From contig NZ_JAPDOK010000002.1 of the NCBI RefSeq assembly GCF_026013415.1, positions 310,001 through 374,000 of the forward strand: a DNA stretch of 64,000 nucleotides. The letters run 5' to 3'. A program made the position numbers and the translations under genes. This stretch comes from Sphingomonas caeni (GTDB lineage Bacteria > Pseudomonadota > Alphaproteobacteria > Sphingomonadales > Sphingomonadaceae). This document shows positions 1-8,237 of this stretch, one piece after another (within the stretch, counting starts at the first letter, position 1; each line of letters begins with the position of its first letter). The notes beneath the pieces are model-generated. The model saw only the letters and a program-made list of their open reading frames with translations, ran no database searches and was not told the origin of the DNA.

Positions 1-245
1 ATCCGCGCGGGCGCTGGGGGAGCTGCGCGGCGTCGGGGTCGATCCGCTACAGCTGGCGGCTGATCCTCGCGCCGAGCTTCGTTCGCCGCGCGACGGTGGC
101 GCACGAGGTGGCGCACCGGGTGCACATGAACCACGGGGCGGCGTTCCACCGGTTCGTGGAGACGCTGTTCGAGGCCGATCCGGCGCCGGCGCGGACATGG
201 CTGCGCCGGCATGGGGCGGCGCTACACTGGATCGGGAAGGGCTAG
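1..245 (+). CDS. YgjP-like (DUF45/SprT-like) zinc metallopeptidase, C-terminal fragment
   Basis: The window opens inside this gene; the last 80 codons or so are present, read from base 3, ending in TAG. The fragment carries the block typical of the YgjP/DUF45 family: an RWGSC start, an LAP core, then the zinc site HEVAH followed by HMNHG. HEVAH supplies two metal-binding histidines and the catalytic glutamate, and the downstream histidine block fits the third ligand. Family members are small predicted metal-dependent hydrolases, often cytosolic, with poorly known substrates. The assignment comes from these motifs; the N-terminal half lies outside the window. Repeat copy A begins immediately after the stop codon. 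Confidence 0.8.
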   Translation, partial: PRGRWGSCAASGSIRYSWRLILAPSFVRRATVAHEVAHRVHMNHGAAFHRFVETLFEADPAPARTWLRRHGAALHWIGKG

Positions 246-450
246 GGTTCCGGCTCAATTGGCGCTCCAGGCCCGGCCGTCCCAACATGTGAAAGGTGAC
301 ACTAGGGCAACACTGATCGGCATGTTTTCCGCCGCGCGGTTTCCCGGGGGAAACGCCTGGTTCGCCAGGTGCGGATCGACAGGGTCAAAGAGCGGCCGGA
401 GCGGTCGGCTGCGCGAGCCAAGCAGCCGAAATCCTACATTGCAAGGGCCT
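246..450 (+). repeat. Bipartite intergenic repeat, copy A
   Basis: This copy fills most of the gap between two convergent genes. The left core (286-321) begins CATGTGAAAGGTGACACT. The right core (384-445) runs from GTCAAAGAGCGGCC to CCTACATTGCAAG and holds an imperfect hairpin (392-399 with 405-412). The centre carries two further hairpins: 339-354 (GTTTCCC-GG-GGGAAAC) and 354-371 with a TTCG loop. Copy B (38445-38683) matches from the base after the upstream stop codon, including GGCTC-ATTGGCGC. Other copies are C at 56801-56938 and D at 63350-63408. I see nothing else in 451-525. Small open frames through this region are judged spurious. Confidence 0.8.
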
Positions 451-525
451 GGGGCCCGATGCGTCGAAGCCAAAGCGAATGGCGTACGGATCCAGCTGCT
501 CCTGCGCTCGAAGGAGCACTGGTAG

Positions 526-2673
526 CTATTCGGGATTCCCCGGCCGCCGCGCCGGGTCCGCAAGCTCGCGATTGTCGCGGTCGCGCTGATCCTGCCGCTG
601 AGGGGTGGGTTGGGTGCCGGGCGGGCGCGGAATCTCGCGGGGCTGTTGCGGGGCCTTGTCCTCGCCCGGGGCGGGATCGCGCGTCGTCCGGTCGATGAAA
701 TCCTGGTCGATCTTGGGATCGGGCTCGCCATCGACCGCGGGATCGCGCGCGCCGGGATCGATCGCCTGGCCGTCGGGATCGACGAACACGCTGTTGTCGG
801 GCCCGCCATAGAGATCGGTCTCATTGTCGATCGAGAATTCGGGGAGCGTCACCTGGGTGTCGAACTGTTCGACCGGGCGGCCGGCCACCGCGCGCGTCAT
901 ATACATGCCGAAGGTGCGCGCCGGGGCGTGGCCGCCCTGGAGGCCAGGGACCGGCTTGTTGTCGTCGCGGCCCATCCACACGCCGGTGGTCAGCCCCGAG
1001 GAGAAGCCGATGAACCAGCCATCCTGGTTCGAGGTGGTCGTACCGGTCTTGCCCGCGACCGGGCGCCCGATCTGCGCGGCCTTGCCGGTGCCGGTATTGA
1101 CCGCGGTCTGGAGCAGATCGGTCATCTGCTTGGCGACATCCTCGGAGACGAGGACGCGGCTGGTATCGACTTCGTGCTGGTAGATCACCGCGCCGTTCGC
1201 GGTGACGCGCGTGATGCCATAGGGCGTGACCGCAACCCCGTGCTGCCCCACCGAGGCGAAGGCGCGGGTCATGTCGATCAGGCGGACGTTCGACGTGCCA
1301 AGCACCATCGAGGGATAGGTGTTGATCGGCGTGGTGATGCCCATCCGCCGCGCCATGTCCGCGACGGTGCCGAAACCGACCTCGTCGCCCAGCTTGGCCG
1401 CGATCGTATTGATCGAGAAGGCGAAGGCGTTGCGCAGCGTCATCTCGCCGTTGAAGCGGCGCGAATTGTTGCGCGGTGTCCAGCCACGGATCGTCACCGG
1501 CTCGTCGACGACCAGGTCCTCGGGGCGGTGCCCGGCTTCGAGCGCGGCCAAATAGACGAACAGCTTGAACGACGATCCTGGCTGGCGGACCGCCTGGGTC
1601 GCGCGGTTGTAGATCGAGGCGACATAGTCCTTGCCCCCCACCATCGCTCGAACCGCGCCGTCGCGGTCGAGCGTGACCAGGGCGCCCTGTGCGCCCGCGG
1701 GGGCATTGGCGCGGATCGATTCGTCTGCGGCGCGCTGCATTCCGAGATCGAGCGTGGTCCACACTTCGAGCGGGGCATCGGTCTCATCGATCAGCACTTC
1801 GAGCTGGGGCAGCGCCCAGTCGGTGAAATAGCGCACGCTGTTCTGCTTGGGCTCGGGCGCCATCTTGACCATCTTCGGGTCGGCCGCGGCGCGCTGGGCG
1901 GGGGTGATCTTGCCCTGATCCTCCATCACATCGAGCACCACGCTCGCGCGGCCGACCGCGGCCTCGGCATCGGCGGTGGGCGAATAGTGCGAGGGCGCCT
2001 TGACCAGGCCGGCGATCACCGCGGCCTCGCTCAGCGTCAGCTTGGTGGCGGGATGACCGAAGAAGCGGCGCGAGGCGGCGTCGATGCCGTAGGCGCCGCC
2101 GCCGAAATAGACCTTGTTGAGATAGAGTTCGAGGATCTGGCTCTTGGTGAATTTGCGCTCCATCGCGAGCGCGAGCACGCCCTCGCGCATCTTTCGGCCG
2201 ACATCATATTTGTTCGACAGGAAGATGGTGCGCGCGACCTGCTGGGTGATCGTCGAAGCGCCCTGGAGCCTCTTGTCCTGCCCCGAATTGGCGATGCCGA
2301 CGCGGACCGCGCGGAGCATGCCCCAGGCATCGACGCCCCAATGCGACTCGAAGCGCTTGTCCTCGATCGCAATGATCGCGTCCTTCATCACCTGCGGGAT
2401 CTGATCGTACTCGATCCACTCGCCGTAGCTCGGGCCCATCGACACCAGCACGGTGCCATCGGCGGCGTGGACGCGAATCATCTGTCCGTTGGGCGAGGAT
2501 TTGAGCTCCCCGTACGAGGGGAGCGAGGCCTTGGTCGAATAGACCGCGACCAGCAGGATGATGAAGCCGAGCAGCCCCAGCGCGCCGAGCCCGCCGCCGC
2601 CCCAGATCAGATAGCGCTTCCATTCGGGCCAGGTCGGCCAGCGCTTCGGCAGATAGTCTTTGAAATTGGCCAT
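526..2673 (-). CDS. Penicillin-binding protein 1A family (bifunctional transglycosylase/transpeptidase)
   Basis: A class A PBP that polymerises lipid II and cross-links peptidoglycan in the periplasm. It is 715 aa. A cytoplasmic N-terminus of about 20 residues precedes one membrane anchor (about 21-45). The GT51 domain follows with EDKRFESHWG (about 104) and QGASTITQQ (about 137). The transpeptidase domain has all three motifs: SSFK (367-370), SIN (420-422) and KTGT (about 547). The C-terminal tail of about 90 residues is rich in Pro, Asp and Arg and looks disordered. It is shorter than E. coli PBP1a (about 850 aa), as is usual for compact PBP1A homologues. It lies 43 bases downstream of msrB on the same strand and may be co-transcribed. 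Confidence 0.93.
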   Translation of the reverse strand: MANFKDYLPKRWPTWPEWKRYLIWGGGGLGALGLLGFIILLVAVYSTKASLPSYGELKSSPNGQMIRVHAADGTVLVSMGPSYGEWIEYDQIPQVMKDAIIAIEDKRFESHWGVDAWGMLRAVRVGIANSGQDKRLQGASTITQQVARTIFLSNKYDVGRKMREGVLALAMERKFTKSQILELYLNKVYFGGGAYGIDAASRRFFGHPATKLTLSEAAVIAGLVKAPSHYSPTADAEAAVGRASVVLDVMEDQGKITPAQRAAADPKMVKMAPEPKQNSVRYFTDWALPQLEVLIDETDAPLEVWTTLDLGMQRAADESIRANAPAGAQGALVTLDRDGAVRAMVGGKDYVASIYNRATQAVRQPGSSFKLFVYLAALEAGHRPEDLVVDEPVTIRGWTPRNNSRRFNGEMTLRNAFAFSINTIAAKLGDEVGFGTVADMARRMGITTPINTYPSMVLGTSNVRLIDMTRAFASVGQHGVAVTPYGITRVTANGAVIYQHEVDTSRVLVSEDVAKQMTDLLQTAVNTGTGKAAQIGRPVAGKTGTTTSNQDGWFIGFSSGLTTGVWMGRDDNKPVPGLQGGHAPARTFGMYMTRAVAGRPVEQFDTQVTLPEFSIDNETDLYGGPDNSVFVDPDGQAIDPGARDPAVDGEPDPKIDQDFIDRTTRDPAPGEDKAPQQPREIPRPPGTQPTPQRQDQRDRDNRELADPARRPGNPE

Positions 2674-2716
2674 GCGTGGGGTGAGTTACGCCGTGATCCG
2701 CCGGCTCACAAGGAAT

Positions 2717-3154
2717 TCACGAGCCCGAAGCATCGCCCGCACTAGCGCTAGGCCCGTTAGCGCCGCGTGAACGGAAGTCGAGACTCACCGAATTGATGCA
2801 ATAGCGCAGCCCCGTCGGCGGCGGTCCATCGGGGAAGACATGCCCCAGGTGCCCGTCGCAGCGCGCGCAGCGCACCTCGACGCGGGTCATGCCATGGGTC
2901 GAATCGTGATGCTCGACGACATGGGTCCCGTCGACCGGCTGGGTGAAGCTCGGCCAGCCCGAACCCGAATCATATTTGTCGGCGCTGTCGAACAGATCGA
3001 GCGCGCAACCGGCGCAGCGATAGATGCCGTCGGCCTTGTTGTTGTCGTACTTGCCGGCAAAGGGACGCTCGGTCCCGGCCTCGCGCAACACATGATATTG
3101 CTCGGGCGTCAGCTTCTTGCGCCACTCGGACTCGGGCAGGTTGATTTGCTCCAT
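2717..3154 (-). CDS. msrB: Peptide-methionine (R)-S-oxide reductase MsrB
   Basis: Reduces the R form of methionine sulfoxide in proteins, with electrons from thioredoxin. It is 145 aa, the usual size of single-domain MsrB. Two CxxC pairs (C47/C50 and C96/C99) form the structural zinc site, and the catalytic cysteine is C119 in RYCINS. The start is placed at MEQINLPE, as in family members; an upstream in-frame ATG at 3190 would add 12 unconserved residues. The last 20 or so residues are a low-complexity Ser/Gly/Ala tail. No signal peptide is seen, so it should be cytosolic, in contrast to the predicted exported MsrA at 11599-12261. Confidence 0.95.
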   Translation of the reverse strand: MEQINLPESEWRKKLTPEQYHVLREAGTERPFAGKYDNNKADGIYRCAGCALDLFDSADKYDSGSGWPSFTQPVDGTHVVEHHDSTHGMTRVEVRCARCDGHLGHVFPDGPPPTGLRYCINSVSLDFRSRGANGPSASAGDASGS

Positions 3155-3238
3155 GCCAGTTTCTCTGTTCCGACGGGGCGGGCGCGTCAATTACCTACGT
3201 CGCGCTAACGCTGAATCCTTGAAGCCGTTGCTTGCGCG

Positions 3239-3850
3239 CTACTCCTTCCACGCCCACCAGAGCTGGGCGGGGGGAACGTTCCACCATTCCATCGCGTGAT
3301 CGATCTTCGGCAAATAGGGCGCGAAGAAGTTCCGGACCCGGGGGCGGAACTGATAGACGAGGAAGGCGCCGCCGGGGCGGAGTGCCGCGGCGGTCTCGCG
3401 CGCGATCAGGTCGCCCACGCCCGCGGGGAGGGTGGTGAAGGGAAGGCCCGACAGGATGTAATCGGCATGGTCATAGCCGCGATCCTTGAGGATCTGGCGG
3501 ACATCCTCGGCCGAGCCCTGGATCAGGGTGAAGCGCGAATCGCGAATCTTGTGGCGCAGATGCTCGACAAAGTCGGGGTTGGGATCGATCGCGATATATT
3601 CGGCGTCGGGCGCCAGCCGGTCGAGCACCGCCTGGCAGAAGGTGCCGACGCCCGGCCCATATTCGACAAAGACCTTGCAATCCGCCCAATCGACCCGATC
3701 GAGCATGTGCCGGATCAGCCGGCCCGAGGATGGGACGATCGAGGCGACCATGGCCGGATGCTTGATGAAGCCGCGCACGAACAGCCCCCAATCGGAAGCG
3801 GGTTTGTCCGTGTGGCGACTTGCGCGCGGCAGCGATCGGGTGGAAGGCAT
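3239..3850 (-). CDS. SAM-dependent methyltransferase, PmtA-like (phospholipid N-methyltransferase family)
   Basis: A 203 aa class I methyltransferase. The SAM-binding motif I reads EYGPGVGTF (about residues 63-71), followed by an acidic AIDPNPDF at the end of strand 2 and GLPFT at the motif IV position. The N-terminal block (FIKHPAMVASIVPSSGRL) resembles bacterial phosphatidylethanolamine N-methyltransferases of the Rhodobacter/Sinorhizobium PmtA type and their relatives, which are also related to rRNA adenine methylases. It probably methylates a lipid head group, but the substrate is not shown by sequence. It is transcribed alone, divergently from the monooxygenase gene at 3920 across a gap of 69 bases that must hold both promoters. 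Confidence 0.75.
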   Translation of the reverse strand: MPSTRSLPRASRHTDKPASDWGLFVRGFIKHPAMVASIVPSSGRLIRHMLDRVDWADCKVFVEYGPGVGTFCQAVLDRLAPDAEYIAIDPNPDFVEHLRHKIRDSRFTLIQGSAEDVRQILKDRGYDHADYILSGLPFTTLPAGVGDLIARETAAALRPGGAFLVYQFRPRVRNFFAPYLPKIDHAMEWWNVPPAQLWWAWKE

Positions 3851-3919
3851 AGGGCTCCAGAGAACGGATGAACGCGCCCGCGGTTGCGCGGACAGCCCTA
3901 GCGACTAGTCGGAGTCGGC

Positions 3920-4252
3920 ATGTCACACAACAGTCATGGATTGCGCGCCGGGGAGATCGCGGTGATCTTCGTCTCGCAGGAAACGGGCGAAGACCCCGAA
4001 GGCTATGGCGCGGCGGCCGCGGCGATGGTGGCGCTGGCCGAGCAGCAGCCGGGCTATCGCGGGATCGACAGCACCCGCGACGCGAGCGGCTTCGGGATCA
4101 CGGTAAGCTATTGGGCTGACGAGGAAAGCGCGGTCGCCTGGCGTCAAAATCCCGAGCATGCCGCGATCCGCGACCAAGGCCGCGAGCGCTGGTATCAACG
4201 CTATGAGCTGTTCGTGAGCGAGGTCCGCCGCGGTTACAGCTGGGAGCGCTGA
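3920..4252 (+). CDS. Antibiotic biosynthesis monooxygenase (ABM) family protein
   Basis: A 110 aa single-domain protein of the dimeric alpha/beta ABM barrel fold. The pattern of an IAVIFVSQ strand, a central YRGIDSTRD strand and an SYWADEESAVAW-x-HAAIRDQGR helix is typical of the YjhG/YdhR-like ABM group. Family members act as small cofactor-free oxygenases, heme-degrading enzymes or stress proteins; nothing here decides which. No heme-oxygenase (IsdG) Asn-Trp-His set is evident. Its stop codon overlaps the start of the MFS transporter (TGATG), so the two are almost certainly translated together, and the protein may process or sense a compound moved by the transporter. Confidence 0.8.
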   Translation: MSHNSHGLRAGEIAVIFVSQETGEDPEGYGAAAAAMVALAEQQPGYRGIDSTRDASGFGITVSYWADEESAVAWRQNPEHAAIRDQGRERWYQRYELFVSEVRRGYSWER

Positions 4253-5583
4253 TGGAGCCCATCCGGCCCCGTCTCAAGGTCGACAAGACCTTCGCCCTGC
4301 TCTTCACCGTGATGCTCGCCATCGCGGCGGGGAACACCGCGCTGCAATCGGTGCTGCCCGCGCTCGGCCGGTCGCTGGGCGCGGCGGACAGCGCGGTGGC
4401 GGCGGTGTTTTCGGTATCGGCTTTGCTTTGGGTCATCGCCGCGCCCTTCTGGGCGAACCGGTCGGACCGGCATGGACGGCGGCTGATGGTGCTGATCGGC
4501 GTGGGCGGCTTCACCGTCTCGCTGTTCCTGTGCGGGCTGTTCCTGATGCTCGGGATCAACGGCGTGCTGGGGCCGGTCACCACCTTCGTCGCCTTCATCA
4601 TCGGGCGCGTGATCTACGGCACCTTCGGGTCAGCGGCGCCGCCTGCGGTGCAGGCGATCGTCGCGGGGCGGACGAGCCGGCGGCGGCGGACCAGGGCGCT
4701 GACCCTGCTCGCCTCGGCCTTCGGACTCGGCACGATCACGGGACCGGCGATCGCGCCCTATCTGGTGATGGGGAGCCTCTGGCAGGGCGGGCCGGTGGTC
4801 GGTTTGGCCGGGCCGGCCTTTGCCGCGAGCGCGGTGGGCCTGGCGATCTGGATCGCGGTGCTTCGCCTGTTGCCCCGGGAGGAGGCCAAGGCGCATGGCG
4901 CGGCGGTCGCCTATCCCTCGATCGGCGGGCAGACATCGGGCGCGAGCGTGACCGCGGCGGTCTCCGAACGGACGAGCAGCAATATCGGCTATTTCGATGC
5001 GCGGGTGCGCGGCTGGATGATCACCGGGCTGGTGATGGGCCACGCCCAGGCGATGACCGGGCAGGCGATCGGCTTCCTGGTGATCGACCGGCTCCACGTC
5101 ACCCCGGTCGAGGCGCTCCAGCCGACCGGCCTGGTGCTGATGATGGGCGCGGGATCGGCGTTGCTCGCGCAATGGGGGCTGATCCCGATGCTCGACCTCA
5201 AGCCGCGCGCTTTGGTGCTGGTCGGGCTCGCGGTGGCGGCGCTGGGCTGCGCGGCGACGGGGACCGCGACGTCGATCTCGGGAATCGGCATGGGATATGC
5301 GCTGGCGTCGCTCGGCTTCGGCTTCGCGCGGCCGGGATTCACCGCGGGCTCCTCGCTCGCGGTCGGCCCCGAGTCGCAGGGATCGGTCGCGGGCAAGGTG
5401 ACCTCGATCAACGGCGCCGCCTTCGTGCTCGGACCTTCGATCGGCGTCGGGCTCTACGAGCTGTGGCGGCCTTTGCCCTATCTCACCGCCGCCGGCTGGC
5501 TGCTGGCGGCGGTGGTGTATGCGTTTTTGTCGCTTAACAGCGACAAGCGGCACCGGCCCGCTCCCCCTCCCGGTCACCCATAG
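4252..5583 (+). CDS. MFS transporter
   Basis: A 443 aa major facilitator with about 12 hydrophobic segments. The first loop contains the MFS signature ANRSDRHGRR (about residues 64-73), and the N-terminal segments resemble drug:proton antiporters. The inner-membrane role is efflux or exchange of a small molecule; the substrate is unknown. It starts inside the stop codon of the ABM gene (TGATG). Its last 12 codons lie in the left arm of a 33-base inverted repeat (5547-5579), which explains the Arg/Pro/His-rich C-terminus and suggests the tail was shaped by the nucleic acid structure rather than by protein function. Confidence 0.9.
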   Translation: MEPIRPRLKVDKTFALLFTVMLAIAAGNTALQSVLPALGRSLGAADSAVAAVFSVSALLWVIAAPFWANRSDRHGRRLMVLIGVGGFTVSLFLCGLFLMLGINGVLGPVTTFVAFIIGRVIYGTFGSAAPPAVQAIVAGRTSRRRRTRALTLLASAFGLGTITGPAIAPYLVMGSLWQGGPVVGLAGPAFAASAVGLAIWIAVLRLLPREEAKAHGAAVAYPSIGGQTSGASVTAAVSERTSSNIGYFDARVRGWMITGLVMGHAQAMTGQAIGFLVIDRLHVTPVEALQPTGLVLMMGAGSALLAQWGLIPMLDLKPRALVLVGLAVAALGCAATGTATSISGIGMGYALASLGFGFARPGFTAGSSLAVGPESQGSVAGKVTSINGAAFVLGPSIGVGLYELWRPLPYLTAAGWLLAAVVYAFLSLNSDKRHRPAPPPGHP

Positions 5584-5629
5584 CCTGCTATCGTAAGGGT
5601 GGCCGGGAGGGGGAGCGGGCCGGTGCCGC
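5527..5629. terminator. Two hairpins at a convergent gene junction, probable bidirectional terminator
   Basis: The large hairpin pairs 5547-5579 with 5597-5629: 33-base arms with one mismatch that is a G-U wobble, loop 5580-5596. A second, smaller perfect hairpin (TTGTCGCT at 5527-5534 with AGCGACAA at 5539-5546, loop TAAC) abuts it. Both lie where the MFS gene (+) and the CDC48 gene (-) meet, and the MFS stop codon sits in the large loop. There is no U-tract, so this may be a Rho-assisted or RNA-stabilising structure rather than an intrinsic terminator. Confidence 0.55.
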
Positions 5630-5646
5630 CTATCGGCGTGAGCCGA

Positions 5647-7941
5647 TCAAAGATCGCCCTTCGGACCGTGCCCTCGGAGCATCCCCGGCGCGATGAAGCC
5701 GATCGGCTGGATCGAGACCGCGTCCTGCTTCAGCCGCGACGACATCGCCTCATATTCGGCCTCCATCTCGGGCGTGACCGTGGCGCGCGAATCGGCGAGC
5801 GCCGCTTCGAAATGCGCCTGGGTCACCGCCTTGGTGGAGAGCGATTCGCGCAGCGCGACGAGGCCCGCGCGGCGGACGATATCCTCGAGATCGGCCCCGG
5901 TATAGCGCTCCGCCCGGGCGGCGATGGCGTCGAGATCGACATCCTTGGCGAGCGGCATCTTCGCGGTCTGGATCTTGAGGATGCGCGCGCGGCCCGCCTG
6001 ATCGGGAACGCCGACATAGACGAGCTCGTCGAACCGCCCCGGACGCAGCAGCGCCGGATCGATCAGATTGGGGCGATTCGTGGCGCCGATCACCACCACC
6101 GATTGCAGCTCCTCGAGGCCGTCCATCTCGGCGAGGATGGTGTTGACCACCCGCTCGGTTGCCTGCGGCTCGCCCAGCCCGCCGCCGCGCGCGGGGACGA
6201 GCGAATCGAGCTCGTCGATGAAGATCACGCACGGCGCGACCTGGCGGGCCCGGGCGAACAGCTTGGCGATCTGCTGCTCGCTCTCGCCATACCATTTGGA
6301 GAGCAGGTCGGAGGATTTGGTGGCGATGAAATTCGCCTCCGCCTCGCGCGCCACCGCTTTCGCCAGCAGCGTCTTGCCGGTGCCCGGAGGACCGTAGAGC
6401 AGGAAGCCCTTGGCCGGGCGGATCCCGAGGCGGCGGAATGCGCCGGGATCCTTGAGCGGGAGCTCGACGCCTTCCTTCAGGCGCATCTGCGCATCGTCGA
6501 GCCCGCCGACATCCTCCCAGCGCACGGTCGGCGCCTGGACCATCACCTCCCGCATTGCGGAGGGCTGGACGCGCTTCATCGCCTCGAGGAAATCCTCGCG
6601 GGTAACCGAGAGCGTGTCGAGAATCTCCGGCGGGATGCTGTGGTCCTCGAGATTGAGCTTGGGCATCAGCCGCCGGATCGCCTCGATCGCCGCCTCGCGC
6701 GTGAGCGCGGCGAGATCGGCGCCGACGAACCCGTAGGTGGTGCGGGCGAGCTCGGCGAGATCGACATCCTCGCTGAGCGGCATGCCGCGCGTATGGATGC
6801 CCAATATCTCGCGGCGCCCGCGATCGTCGGGTACGCCGACCACGATCTCGCGGTCGAACCGGCCCGGCCGGCGCAGCGCCTCGTCGATCGCCTCGGGGCG
6901 ATTGGTCGCGGCGATGACGACGACGTTCGCGCGCGCCTCCAGCCCGTCCATCAGCGTGAGCAATTGCGCGACGAGGCGCTTCTCCGCCTCGCCCGAGACC
7001 TGGCCGCGCTTGGGGGCGATCGAATCGATCTCGTCGATGAAGACGATCGAGGGCGCGTCCTTGTTGGCCGCCTCGAACACCTCGCGAAGCCGCTTCTCCG
7101 ATTCGCCATAGGCCGAGCCCATGATCTCGGGGCCGTTGATCAGGTGGAAATTGGCGTCCGATTCGTTGGCCACCGCGCGCGCGAGCCGCGTCTTGCCGGT
7201 GCCGGGCGGACCATGGAGCAGCACTCCCTTGGGCGGATCGACGCCGAGCCGCTGGAATAGCTCGGGATAGCGCAGCGGCAGCTCGACCATCTCGCGCAGC
7301 TGGTCGATCGTCGGGCCCATCCCGCCGATATCGTCATAGGTGACGTCGGCGCGGCGGCTGTCGCCCGCCACCTCATATTCGGGACGCAGCTCGACCTCGG
7401 TATTCTCGTCGACATGGACGATGCCCTTGGGACTGGCCGAAATCACCGCGAGGCGGATCTCCTGCAGCGCATAGGCGGGCGCGCGCAGATGCTGGGCGAT
7501 CTCGGGGGGCACGTTGCCGACGCGCTGCTGCCCCGCGGTCGCGACGATATCGCCCTGGCAGAGCGGCCGCCCGAAAAAGGTGCGCTTGAGCGCCATGCCC
7601 GATCCCTGGAGGCGCAGATTTTCCTGCGCGGGAGCGAAGACGATGCGGGTGGCGGGCTTCGATTCGGCCTTGCGCACCGCGACGAAATCGCCCGAACCGA
7701 CCCCGGCATTGGCGCGCTGGAGCCCGTCGATGCGCAGCAGCTCGAGCCCCTCGTCCTCGGGATAGGGGAAGACCGCGCGCGCAGGGGTGGTGCGCTTGCC
7801 GACGATCTCGATCACGTCGCCCTCGGCGAGCTGAAGCGCCGCCATCAGCGCGCGCGGCAGATGCGCAAGGCCGCGGCCGCTATCCTCGGGCCGGGCATTG
7901 GCCACCTGCAGCTTGCGCGCACCCTTTTCGTCGTCGGCCAT
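5647..7941 (-). CDS. CDC48/p97-family AAA+ ATPase
   Basis: A 764 aa protein with the full CDC48 layout: a double-psi-barrel N domain (about 8-190) and two AAA+ modules. D1 has Walker A GPPGTGKT (244-251) and Walker B IVFIDEID (about 303). D2 has GPPGTGKT (about 518) and CVIFIDELD (about 577), with arginine-finger regions ATNRP and RPGRFD after each. Family members are hexameric unfoldases that extract or remodel proteins. Eukaryotic and archaeal forms are best known; bacterial forms are patchy but common in sphingomonads. The start [12 protein letters not shown] has an AGGAG Shine-Dalgarno; frames running further upstream cross a terminator. It is divergent from lysR. Confidence 0.93.
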   Translation of the reverse strand: MADDEKGARKLQVANARPEDSGRGLAHLPRALMAALQLAEGDVIEIVGKRTTPARAVFPYPEDEGLELLRIDGLQRANAGVGSGDFVAVRKAESKPATRIVFAPAQENLRLQGSGMALKRTFFGRPLCQGDIVATAGQQRVGNVPPEIAQHLRAPAYALQEIRLAVISASPKGIVHVDENTEVELRPEYEVAGDSRRADVTYDDIGGMGPTIDQLREMVELPLRYPELFQRLGVDPPKGVLLHGPPGTGKTRLARAVANESDANFHLINGPEIMGSAYGESEKRLREVFEAANKDAPSIVFIDEIDSIAPKRGQVSGEAEKRLVAQLLTLMDGLEARANVVVIAATNRPEAIDEALRRPGRFDREIVVGVPDDRGRREILGIHTRGMPLSEDVDLAELARTTYGFVGADLAALTREAAIEAIRRLMPKLNLEDHSIPPEILDTLSVTREDFLEAMKRVQPSAMREVMVQAPTVRWEDVGGLDDAQMRLKEGVELPLKDPGAFRRLGIRPAKGFLLYGPPGTGKTLLAKAVAREAEANFIATKSSDLLSKWYGESEQQIAKLFARARQVAPCVIFIDELDSLVPARGGGLGEPQATERVVNTILAEMDGLEELQSVVVIGATNRPNLIDPALLRPGRFDELVYVGVPDQAGRARILKIQTAKMPLAKDVDLDAIAARAERYTGADLEDIVRRAGLVALRESLSTKAVTQAHFEAALADSRATVTPEMEAEYEAMSSRLKQDAVSIQPIGFIAPGMLRGHGPKGDL

Positions 7942-7992
7942 GCCTGTCGCTCTCCTGCGAGGGAAGCGGCTAACATAGGCGGGGCGCCGGGC

Positions 7993-8022
7993 AAAAAAAG
8001 AGCCGGGCGTTGCCGCCCGGCT
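7993..8022 (-). terminator. Intrinsic terminator on the cdc48 strand, upstream of cdc48
   Basis: A perfect 9-bp stem, AGCCGGGCG (8001-8009) with CGCCCGGCT (8014-8022) and a 4-base loop, is followed on the minus strand by a run of seven T (7993-7999), the textbook intrinsic terminator. On the plus strand only TTTT follows. The position is unusual: the gap is divergent, so no annotated gene ends here. Confidence 0.8.
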
Positions 8023-8111
8023 TTTGGAAAGTTTTAGGAGAGGATGCCTGAAAGGCTCGATCTTTGTGCACTGCGGCGAAAACTTCCGCAAGTGCGAAAT
8101 GATGCGAGCAT
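7993..8111 (-). ncRNA. Candidate leader or small RNA upstream of cdc48
   Basis: The cdc48 strand of this divergent gap ends in an intrinsic terminator (next entry) about 50 bases before the cdc48 start. Upstream of it lies another possible hairpin (8068-8076 with 8086-8095, GCAC-GCGG facing CCGC-GTGC). A 25-codon frame on the same strand (start 8111, stop 8034-8036) ends 12 bases before the terminator stem but lacks a clear Shine-Dalgarno. This arrangement fits a transcription-attenuated leader of cdc48 or an independent small RNA. The 5' end is not defined by the sequence. Nothing else is seen in 7942-8237 apart from the LysR-type site. Confidence 0.3.
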
Positions 8112-8127
8112 GGTTGCGGTACTTGCA

Positions 8128-8148
8128 ATCGTGTCAGCACGGCACGAT
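8128..8148. promoter_or_regulatory. Candidate LysR-type operator
   Basis: A perfect dyad, ATCGTG-N9-CACGAT, lies in the lysR-cdc48 divergent gap and contains a T-N11-A spacing (T8132 to A8144), the classical LysR binding pattern. It is 90 bases before the lysR start, a usual place for autoregulation and control of a divergent gene. No experimental support. Confidence 0.4.
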
Positions 8149-8237
8149 AGTGAGGCAGCAAGGCGTTTTGAGGTGCTGATGGCGGCGCGATAGGGCTCTG
8201 ACGCAGCGCACAAAGTTTGGTCATGCAAGGGAGAGCG

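Noticed and set aside
610..2745. A long open frame antisense to the PBP1A gene (about 710 codons)
   Set aside because: No recognisable motifs, composition rich in Arg/Gly/Asp/His as expected from the opposite strand of a high-GC gene; the PBP1A motifs on the minus strand are complete.
5599..7260. A 553-codon open frame antisense to cdc48
   Set aside because: A shadow of a real gene in GC-rich DNA; repeated Leu/Asp/Arg/Gly patterns mirror CDC48 codons.
7970..8224. An 84-codon frame on the cdc48 strand through the lysR-cdc48 gap
   Set aside because: It reads through a strong intrinsic terminator, so it could not be transcribed whole from its own start; no family resemblance.
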